Below are positions 1-4,422 of a stretch of DNA of 5,495 nt, piece by piece. The stretch is from Kosmotogaceae bacterium (GTDB taxonomy: Bacteria > Thermotogota > Thermotogae > Petrotogales > Kosmotogaceae). Made by a program: the position numbers and the translations under genes. The number at the start of each line of letters is the position of its first letter. Positions within the stretch are counted from its first letter, which is position 1. The stretch lies in the NCBI GenBank assembly GCA_003444085.1, contig DLVL01000010.1, positions 1-5,495 of the forward strand, given 5' to 3'. The notes beneath the pieces are model-generated. The model was not told where the DNA came from and ran no database searches. It worked only from the letters and a program-made list of their open reading frames with translations.

Positions 1-139
1 TTTCATGTAAGCTTCTTTGTGATCTGGTTCAGCTTATATTTTGTGAACAATCCGTTACGTGAAACGTCTCAGATCTGGAGGATATTCTTTTTCAATAGAT
101 GTATGAGTTAGTATTTCTGATTTCTTTGAATGAGAACCT

Positions 140-167
140 TTGTCAAGTTGTCGTTGATCGCTATTGT
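140..167 (+). promoter_or_regulatory. Candidate sigma-70 type promoter of the sugar transporter operon
   Basis: TTGTCA at 140-145 matches the -35 consensus at five of six positions. It is followed after 16 nt by TATTGT at 162-167, which matches the -10 consensus at four of six. Transcription would start near 175, giving a leader of about 80 nt before the ATG at 254. This is the best pair I found in the leader by eye. It is not verified, and AT-rich DNA gives chance matches. Confidence 0.35.
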
Positions 168-240
168 TTATCAATTCTTCGGGGTCATAGTTTCTTCAAA
201 GCTGTCTTATGGAGGCAATACTTCAGAATCCATATTATAC

Positions 241-248
241 AGGAGGTG
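241..248 (+). promoter_or_regulatory. Ribosome binding site of the sugar-binding protein gene
   Basis: AGGAGGTG is an almost complete complement of the 16S rRNA 3' end and sits 5 nt before the ATG at 254. It decides the start: the in-frame ATG at 209 has no comparable site and would put 15 non-signal residues (MEAILQNPYYTGGVF) ahead of a normal signal peptide. Confidence 0.9.
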
Positions 249-253
249 TTTTC

Positions 254-1489
254 ATGAAACGTCTGCTAGTGCTTCTGGTAGTTCTTCTAAGCTTCGCCGT
301 TGTCTTTGGAGGCGGAGTAGTCGAGATATTCAGTTGGTGGACAGGTGGCGGTGAAGAGGAAGGTCTCTTTGCAATCTTTGAGGTGTTCAACGAATGGTAT
401 CCAGATGTTGAGATCATCAACGCCACAGTAGCAGGTGGAGCAGGATTTGCTGCAAAAGCCGTTCTGAAAACGAGAATGCTTGGAGGAAATCCGCCTGATT
501 CTTTCCAGGTCCATGGTGGAATGGAGCTAATCGACACATATGTGGTTACCGGACTCATGGAACCACTATCAGATCATCTGAAGGAATGGGGAATCTACGA
601 CAAATTCCCCAGCGCCATCATGGATATCTGCAGTTATAACGGCCTAGTTTACTCAATTCCTGTGAATGTTCACAGGGGAAATGTTGTCTTCATTAACAAC
701 GCTATTCTTGAAGATGTTGGCATTGAAAGAGTTCCTGATGACTGGCCTGGCTTTATTGAAGTCTTGAAGAAGATCAAAGATGCTGGCTACATTCCTCTTG
801 CCCTGGGAGACAAGGACAAATGGGAAGCGGCACACCTGTTTGAGAGCATTCTCATCTCAACCCTGGGTGCGTATAACTATAACGGCCTTTGGGAAGGAAG
901 AACCAGCTTTGATCATCCTGGAATTGAGGAAGCTGTTGATATCTTCCATGAGCTGATGAACTACGTGAACGATGACCATGCCGCGCTTACCTGGCAGGAA
1001 GCTACTCGACTTGTCTTTGACGGTGAGGCAGCTTTCAACGTTATGGGTGATTGGGCGATGGGATATCTCAAAACCCTAGGGTGGACGCCCGGAGTTGAGT
1101 TCAGCTGGATGACCGTTCCTGGAACAAAGGGCACTTTCATGGTCGTCACGGATACTTTCGGACTCCCAAAGAACGCTCCAAACCGGGAAAACGCTTTGAA
1201 GTGGCTCAAGGTAATTGCTTCTGTTGAAGGCCAGGACGCTTTCAACCCAATCAAGGGATCTATTCCCGCAAGAGTCGATGCAAACAAGGAGCTCTACGAT
1301 GATTACCTTGTGTGGTCAATGAACGACTTTGCGACAAATGCTCTGTGTCCGTCTATTGCTCATGGATCCGCAGCAGCAGAAGGCTTCATAACAGCTCTAA
1401 ATGATGCTTTGAACCTGTTCATCGCTAACCAGAACAAGGCCCAGTTCCTGAGAACCTTGAGGAATGCGGCCGGTGAGTACGTGTACTAA
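254..1489 (+). CDS. Sugar ABC transporter substrate-binding protein, glucose/galactose type
   Basis: This is an extracytoplasmic solute-binding protein (411 aa, SBP family 1, COG1653 type) that captures a sugar and delivers it to the two permeases encoded next. Residues 1 to about 20 form a signal peptide: Lys-Arg, a Leu/Val core, then small residues. No lipobox Cys is visible, so a soluble periplasmic protein is expected. I recognise close similarity to the Thermus thermophilus glucose/galactose-binding protein (GlcE type) and Pseudomonas GtsA. Shared blocks include EIFSWW (24-29), INATVAGGAG (55-64), LKTRMLGG.PPD.FQVH (71-87), VNVHR.N (137-143), NVMGDWA (262-268) and FNPIKGSI (330-337). The Trp pair and the other aromatic, His and Asp residues in these blocks are plausible ligand contacts. 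Length fits the family. It is first in its operon, with a strong ribosome binding site and a hairpin after the stop, so high expression is expected. The family is firm. Glucose or galactose specificity is inferred from similarity, and mannose or a related monosaccharide is possible. Confidence 0.95.
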   Translation: MKRLLVLLVVLLSFAVVFGGGVVEIFSWWTGGGEEEGLFAIFEVFNEWYPDVEIINATVAGGAGFAAKAVLKTRMLGGNPPDSFQVHGGMELIDTYVVTGLMEPLSDHLKEWGIYDKFPSAIMDICSYNGLVYSIPVNVHRGNVVFINNAILEDVGIERVPDDWPGFIEVLKKIKDAGYIPLALGDKDKWEAAHLFESILISTLGAYNYNGLWEGRTSFDHPGIEEAVDIFHELMNYVNDDHAALTWQEATRLVFDGEAAFNVMGDWAMGYLKTLGWTPGVEFSWMTVPGTKGTFMVVTDTFGLPKNAPNRENALKWLKVIASVEGQDAFNPIKGSIPARVDANKELYDDYLVWSMNDFATNALCPSIAHGSAAAEGFITALNDALNLFIANQNKAQFLRTLRNAAGEYVY

Positions 1490-1508
1490 TCTACTAATAC
1501 TTGTTGCT

Positions 1509-1535
1509 CGGGACTCGTCATCTGGACGAGTCCCG
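1509..1535 (+). terminator. Intercistronic hairpin between binding-protein and permease genes
   Basis: CGGGACTCGTC (1509-1519) and GACGAGTCCCG (1525-1535) form a perfect 11-bp, GC-rich stem with a 5-nt loop (ATCTG). It begins 19 nt after the binding-protein stop. The following stretch (GTTTATTGGGG) lacks a real U-tract, so full termination is unlikely. As with malE-malF-type operons, such a hairpin probably protects the 3' end of the binding-protein mRNA and/or attenuates readthrough, giving more binding protein than permease. It ends only 11 nt before the GTG at 1547, so it may also affect initiation of the next gene. Confidence 0.7.
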
Positions 1536-1542
1536 GTTTATT

Positions 1543-1550
1543 GGGGGTGA
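1543..1550 (+). promoter_or_regulatory. Shine-Dalgarno-like GGGGGTGA overlapping the nominal starts of permease 1
   Basis: GGGGGTGA pairs with the 16S anti-Shine-Dalgarno over eight positions with one G-U wobble. It lies on top of the in-frame TTG (1541) and GTG (1547) rather than upstream of them. Neither of those codons has another visible site in front, only the hairpin. In-frame ATT (1553) or ATC (1556) would have spacings of about 2-5 nt, but these are rare start codons. The true start is therefore unsettled. Confidence 0.5.
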
Positions 1551-2488
1551 ATATTATCAAGAGACGCAAAAAGCGAATGCTCGTCTCATTGGCGGTCTTG
1601 TCTCCTTCAATTGCTGCTATAACAGTCTTTGTCTACGTCTTCATCGGTTCAAGTATAAGAACTTCCATGTCAAACTGGAACAGCTTCGCGCGTCTTCTTT
1701 CTGGAGAATATGTGTTCGTTGGTATGCAGAATTATGTAAGGCTCTTTCAGGACCCAAGGTTCCAGTCTGACCTTTGGAACACCTTGTATTTCACTCTGTT
1801 TTTCATTCTTGGTTGTCTTACCATGGGAATCATTCTTGCCGTTTTGGTGGACCGGAACATAAAGGGGGTTGGAATATTCAGAAACATATTCCTGTTCCCG
1901 ATGGCGGTATCATTTGTCGTTACTGGAACAGTTTGGCGATGGATATTCGCGCCGGGAAACCTCCCAGGAAGCCCCAGGGGGGTGAATCTTCTCTTTGATA
2001 TGCTCGGACTGAACTCCCTTCAGTGGAGATGGTTCACGAGTACAGAATCCTTTCTGAATTTCAATCTTGCTCTGATTCCTGTCATTATTGCTGCGGTCTG
2101 GCAGATGTCCGGATACACCATGGCGCTTTATCTCGCCGGACTGAGAGGAATACCATCTGCCCTCACTGAGGCTGCCGAAGTTGACGGGGCCAGTCCCTGG
2201 CAGGTCTTCTGGCGAGTCAAATTCCCTCTCCTCAGGCCTATCACTTTCAGTGCAATGATTATCCTGGGTCACATCTCATTGAAGATATTCGACCTCGTAT
2301 ACGCGATGACTGGAAGCGGACCCGGAAACGTAACTGATATGCCTGCCATCTATATGTTTGAAACAACCTTTAGAGCAAACAGGTATGCCACTGGCTCGGC
2401 AATCGGTATTGTGATGTTGATAATGGTCGCAATTGTCATCATCCCCTATCTTGTTAACGCCTTCAAGAAGGAGGTCAAAGTATCGTGA
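1547..2488 (+). CDS. Sugar ABC transporter permease, MalF-like (GtsB/GlcF type)
   Basis: This is an inner-membrane subunit of the importer (about 313 aa), binding-protein-dependent transport family (BPD_transp_1, CUT1). A basic cytoplasmic N-terminus (KRRKKR) leads into a first membrane helix (about residues 12-34), then an external loop, and the main helices begin near residue 76. The EAA loop that docks the ATPase is clear near residue 208 (EAAEVDG...FP). Blocks such as FPMAVSFVVTGTVWRWIF, MSGYTMALYLAGLRGIP and ILGHISLKIFDLV are those I associate with GtsB-type glucose permeases. The start is uncertain. GTG at 1547 is used here, TTG at 1541 would add two residues, and a strong Shine-Dalgarno sequence overlaps both. 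It overlaps the next gene by 4 nt. The family is certain; the sugar specificity is inferred. Confidence 0.93.
   Translation: MNIIKRRKKRMLVSLAVLSPSIAAITVFVYVFIGSSIRTSMSNWNSFARLLSGEYVFVGMQNYVRLFQDPRFQSDLWNTLYFTLFFILGCLTMGIILAVLVDRNIKGVGIFRNIFLFPMAVSFVVTGTVWRWIFAPGNLPGSPRGVNLLFDMLGLNSLQWRWFTSTESFLNFNLALIPVIIAAVWQMSGYTMALYLAGLRGIPSALTEAAEVDGASPWQVFWRVKFPLLRPITFSAMIILGHISLKIFDLVYAMTGSGPGNVTDMPAIYMFETTFRANRYATGSAIGIVMLIMVAIVIIPYLVNAFKKEVKVS
2468..2475 (+). promoter_or_regulatory. Ribosome binding site of permease 2 inside the permease 1 coding end
   Basis: AAGGAGGT lies within the last codons of permease 1, 9 nt before the GTG at 2485. It supports GTG as the start. Together with the GTGA stop-start overlap (2485-2488), it suggests translational coupling of the two membrane subunits in equal amounts. 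Confidence 0.85.
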
Positions 2489-3294
2489 AGAAGACCCTTT
2501 CTATAGTACTGCTGTGTGTATTCGCAGCTTTCTTCCTGCTTCCCATGTATGTGCTTCTTGCAACCAGTCTGAAACCCATGCAGGAAGTTGGAATAGCAAG
2601 AATGTGGCATCTTCCTAGCAGGCCATCTCTTGACGCTTTCGTGAAGGCATTTGGAAGACTGGCTCCAAACCTGCAAAACTCTCTGATGCTTGTGATACCA
2701 GCTACACTTATTTCTGCATTTATGGGATCAATCAACGGATACATGCTTTCAAAGTTGAAATTCAGAGGCTCCGATCTGTTATTTGCTCTTCTGCTGTTCG
2801 GTATGTTCATTCCCTACCAGAGCGTGCTGTTTCCTCTCATAAATGCTCTGGATATGATGGGACTCTATGGATCTATCTGGGGGCTTGTGGTCGTTCATGT
2901 TGTCTACGGCCTTCCAATTACGACACTGATTTTCCGGAATTACTACTCGGAAATCCCGGATGAACTCATAGAAGCATCGAGTATAGATGGGGCAAGCATC
3001 TTTCGAACCTACACCAGGGTGCTCGTTCCACTTTCAATACCAGGTTTCGTTGTAGTGCTTATATGGCAATTCACGAATATCTGGAATGAGTTCCTGTTTG
3101 CAGTAACAGTAACCAGTGATCCGCTCAAACAACCCATCACAGTTGCTCTTGTCAATCTCGCTGGGAGCCAGGTCGTTGAGTGGAATCTACAAATGGCTGG
3201 TGCAATCCTTGCAGCCCTTCCGACTCTGATCGTCTACATTGCGCTTGGAAAATACTTTCTGCGCGGTTTGCTTGCAGGATCTGTCAAAGGGTGA
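2485..3294 (+). CDS. Sugar ABC transporter permease, MalG-like (GtsC/GlcG type)
   Basis: This is the second inner-membrane subunit (269 aa, BPD_transp_1, CUT1), which pairs with the preceding permease to form the sugar channel. The first helix spans about residues 7-27. The middle carries LFGMFIPYQSVLFPL (about 106-120) and VHVVYGLPITTLIFRNYY (about 136-153). The ATPase-docking EAA loop starts at residue 163 (EASSIDG...VP). The C-terminus GLLAGSVKG is the ending typical of GtsC-type glucose permeases. Length is normal for a MalG-type subunit. The GTG start overlaps the upstream stop and has a good ribosome binding site. The operon ends here: no ATP-binding subunit gene follows, and the next gene is on the opposite strand. 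A shared MalK/MsmK-type ATPase encoded elsewhere is the likely energiser, as known for the Thermus glucose/mannose importer. Confidence 0.95.
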   Translation: MKKTLSIVLLCVFAAFFLLPMYVLLATSLKPMQEVGIARMWHLPSRPSLDAFVKAFGRLAPNLQNSLMLVIPATLISAFMGSINGYMLSKLKFRGSDLLFALLLFGMFIPYQSVLFPLINALDMMGLYGSIWGLVVVHVVYGLPITTLIFRNYYSEIPDELIEASSIDGASIFRTYTRVLVPLSIPGFVVVLIWQFTNIWNEFLFAVTVTSDPLKQPITVALVNLAGSQVVEWNLQMAGAILAALPTLIVYIALGKYFLRGLLAGSVKG

Positions 3295-3327
3295 TACTGA
3301 GTTACAGAACGGCGTAGTAAGGTTGCT

Positions 3328-3828
3328 TCAGGGCATCTTCATCAGTATGCTGTTGATGAAGTCGCTTTTTGAGTCTGTATAGGCAGAACGATCATTCCTG
3401 TATTTCCCGGCCAGCATTGTTTTCAGTTGTGCGTATTCGGCCCTCACTTCGGCATGGCTTCTAAGATAGTTCCTGAAGAATATATGCTTTCTCCAGAAAA
3501 GGTTCCCGTATTCTGTCATGTGCAGATGAAACCCGGGTTTACTCATAAATCTTCTCTCTGGCAGAAGATCTTCATGCTGTGGAGCATACTTGTAGCCCTC
3601 TCTTGAAAAAACATCGACCAGGGTGTCTGCATCTTCAAGCTTCTTGACTCCGAGTAGAATGTCAATTATGGGTTTGGCTGACAATCCGGGGACAGATGTG
3701 CTTCCAATGTGTTCTATCTCTACAACCAATTCCCCACCACGATTCCGTAGTCTTGCCTTCTCATCATCGAACAGCTTGGGCCATTCATCATTGTATTCGA
3801 CAAGAATTACAGGTTTCACTTCACTCAT
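3328..3828 (-). CDS. GrpB family protein (UPF0157, nucleotidyltransferase-like fold)
   Basis: This is a 166-aa cytoplasmic protein of the GrpB/UPF0157 family, which structural classification places in the nucleotidyltransferase superfamily. The biochemical role of most members is not established. The family signature HIGSTSVPGLSAKPIID is present at about residues 40-56 (Gly42-Ser43, Asp56), preceded by VEYNDEWP (10-17). A His-rich strand (FHLHM, 100-104), the WRKHIFFRNYLRSH block (112-125) and a C-terminal YTDSKSDFI (150-158) complete the usual order, and the length is normal for a complete protein. The common FRDYLR motif reads FRNYLR here, with Asn for Asp. The ATG start has a good site, GAAAGGAGT, at 3843-3835. 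It converges with the sugar operon and diverges from arsR. Nothing in the sequence ties it functionally to either neighbour. Confidence 0.92.
   Translation of the reverse strand: MSEVKPVILVEYNDEWPKLFDDEKARLRNRGGELVVEIEHIGSTSVPGLSAKPIIDILLGVKKLEDADTLVDVFSREGYKYAPQHEDLLPERRFMSKPGFHLHMTEYGNLFWRKHIFFRNYLRSHAEVRAEYAQLKTMLAGKYRNDRSAYTDSKSDFINSILMKMP
3337..3361 (+). terminator. Weak candidate terminator of the sugar operon, inside the convergent gene
   Basis: CTTCATCA (3337-3344) and TGATGAAG (3354-3361) make an 8-bp AT-rich stem with a 9-nt loop. It is followed closely by five Ts at 3366-3370 (TCGCTTTTT). On the + strand this resembles a weak intrinsic terminator 42 nt after the permease stop. It lies within the 3' coding end of the grpB-like gene, so the symmetry may simply reflect the protein sequence there. 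I see no better terminator in the 33-nt gap between the two convergent stops. Confidence 0.3.
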
Positions 3829-3957
3829 GAGCAGACTCCTTTCAACTTGTTTTCATCAAAGCCTAACACAGACATTTTATGTATGGCATCCAGCATTCTT
3901 ACCAACACAAGAAATGATTCCTTCAAGTTCGGGAAAACGCGTAAGCAGAGCGATAAC

Positions 3958-3987
3958 TTGACAAGACGGCAAGGCACGTAGTATCTT
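3958..3987 (+). promoter_or_regulatory. Candidate promoter of the arsR-acr3 operon
   Basis: A perfect -35 hexamer, TTGACA, at 3958-3963 is followed after 18 nt by TATCTT at 3982-3987 (four of six to the -10 consensus). Transcription would begin near 3994, just before the palindrome at 4006-4015. A bound repressor there could block initiation or early elongation. Confidence 0.55.
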
Positions 3988-4000
3988 ACAATTGCTTATC

Positions 4001-4020
4001 TGTGCATGTATACATATATT
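4001..4020 (+). promoter_or_regulatory. Candidate ArsR operator palindrome
   Basis: ATGTATACAT at 4006-4015 is a perfect 10-bp palindrome in an AT-rich context (TGTGCATGTATACATATATT, 4001-4020), lying between the candidate promoter and the arsR start. ArsR/SmtB repressors usually bind AT-rich imperfect inverted repeats at this location in their own promoters. The site is short compared with typical ArsR operators, and symmetry decays outside the central 10 bp, so assignment to ArsR is an inference from position. Confidence 0.45.
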
Positions 4021-4023
4021 AGA

Positions 4024-4029
4024 AAGGAG
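4024..4029 (+). promoter_or_regulatory. Ribosome binding site that decides the arsR start
   Basis: AAGGAG is 8 nt upstream of the in-frame GTG at 4038 but only 2 nt from the in-frame TTG at 4032, which favours GTG. An ATG at 4036 is out of frame and reaches a stop after 16 codons, so it is not the arsR start. Confidence 0.7.
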
Positions 4030-4037
4030 AGTTGGAT

Positions 4038-4412
4038 GTGCGCGAAACGATTCTGTTTAAGGCTCTTTCTGATCCCATACGTCTGAGATTGGCCTCGTTG
4101 CTGGCAATAGCTGGAGAGAAGTGTGTTTGTGTGCTAGCTCAGGCACTGGATGAACCTGACTTCAAGATATCCAGGCATCTCGGCATAATGCGCTCAGCGG
4201 GAATGGTTGAGTCTCGTCGTGAAGGAACCTGGATCTACTACAAATTAGCGAAACCACACAATGAAATAGAGGAAAGCTTGCAGAAATGCCTGAAAATACA
4301 CATGAAACACCACGAAACTATCAAGCAGGACCTGGAAAGACTGGAAGTCGCTTCTTGTTCTATAGAACCAGGGCTCAAGAAGACTAACAATCCTGCAATT
4401 GACCAGGTGTAG
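4038..4412 (+). CDS. arsR: ArsR/SmtB-family metalloregulatory repressor
   Basis: This is a 124-aa winged-helix repressor expected to bind its own promoter and release DNA when arsenite or antimonite binds. FKALSDPIRLRLASLL (7-22) is the standard N-terminal family motif. KCVCVL (28-33) corresponds to the ELCVCDL metal motif of ArsR, with Cys29 and Cys31 as ligands. The third Cys of the R773-type site is Ala34 here. The recognition helix and wing follow: KISRHLGIMRSAGMVESRREGTWIYYKL (43-70). The C-terminal helix holds Cys84, His88, His91 and His92, with Cys107 further on. These could add metal ligands, though this is not shown. GTG at 4038 is chosen because of ribosome binding site spacing; TTG at 4032 would add two residues. 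The stop lies 10 nt before the arsenite permease gene, indicating one operon. As(III)-responsive identity is supported by the CxC motif plus that neighbour. Confidence 0.93.
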   Translation: MRETILFKALSDPIRLRLASLLAIAGEKCVCVLAQALDEPDFKISRHLGIMRSAGMVESRREGTWIYYKLAKPHNEIEESLQKCLKIHMKHHETIKQDLERLEVASCSIEPGLKKTNNPAIDQV

Positions 4413-4422
4413 GTTGAATCAA

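Larger units (their letters stand above)
1..253. other. Upstream non-coding leader of the sugar transporter operon
   Basis: I see no convincing gene here. Frame 1 on the + strand is open from the window edge to a TAG at 109-111 (36 codons, aromatic-rich). It could be the tail of an upstream gene, but I do not recognise it. On the - strand an ATG lies at 6-4, too close to the edge to judge. The segment is AT-rich, contains a candidate promoter around 140-167, and ends in the strong ribosome binding site of the binding-protein gene. A short imperfect inverted repeat, TTGAT (154-158) with ATCAA (170-174), overlaps the candidate -10 region and might be an operator half-site pair, but this is weak. 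Confidence 0.5.
3829..4037. other. Divergent intergenic region between the grpB-like gene and arsR
   Basis: This segment of about 209 nt carries control signals for both flanking genes. On the + strand are the arsR promoter (3958-3987), a palindrome (4006-4015) and the arsR ribosome binding site. On the - strand the grpB-like ribosome binding site lies at 3843-3835. A TAAAAT hexamer (3879-3874, five of six to the -10 consensus) could serve that gene, but I find no well-spaced -35 partner. I see no gene in it. Confidence 0.6.

Noticed and set aside
1..111. Open frame at the window edge (36 codons on the + strand)
   Set aside because: Too short and not recognisable; it might be the tail of an upstream gene, but nothing in it supports a call.
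233..238. TATTAT resembling a -10 box just before the binding-protein ribosome binding site
   Set aside because: No -35 partner lies at suitable spacing, and transcription would begin within the ribosome binding site.
209..253. Longer form of the binding protein starting at ATG 209
   Set aside because: The ATG at 254 has a strong ribosome binding site and begins a typical signal peptide; the 15 extra residues would precede it without purpose.
60..264. 10-bp direct repeat TGAAACGTCT at 60-69 and 255-264
   Set aside because: The second copy is the start of the signal peptide coding sequence, and only two copies exist; chance similarity is the simplest explanation.
130..354. 74-codon ORF on the + strand with a hydrophobic N-terminus
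   Set aside because: It has no ribosome binding site before its ATG, and about half of it runs through the binding-protein gene in another frame with an implausible Ser/Arg-rich sequence.
3623..3961. 112-codon + strand ORF opposite the grpB-like gene
   Set aside because: It is antisense to a clearly recognised family, low-complexity Ser-rich, and has no ribosome binding site of note.
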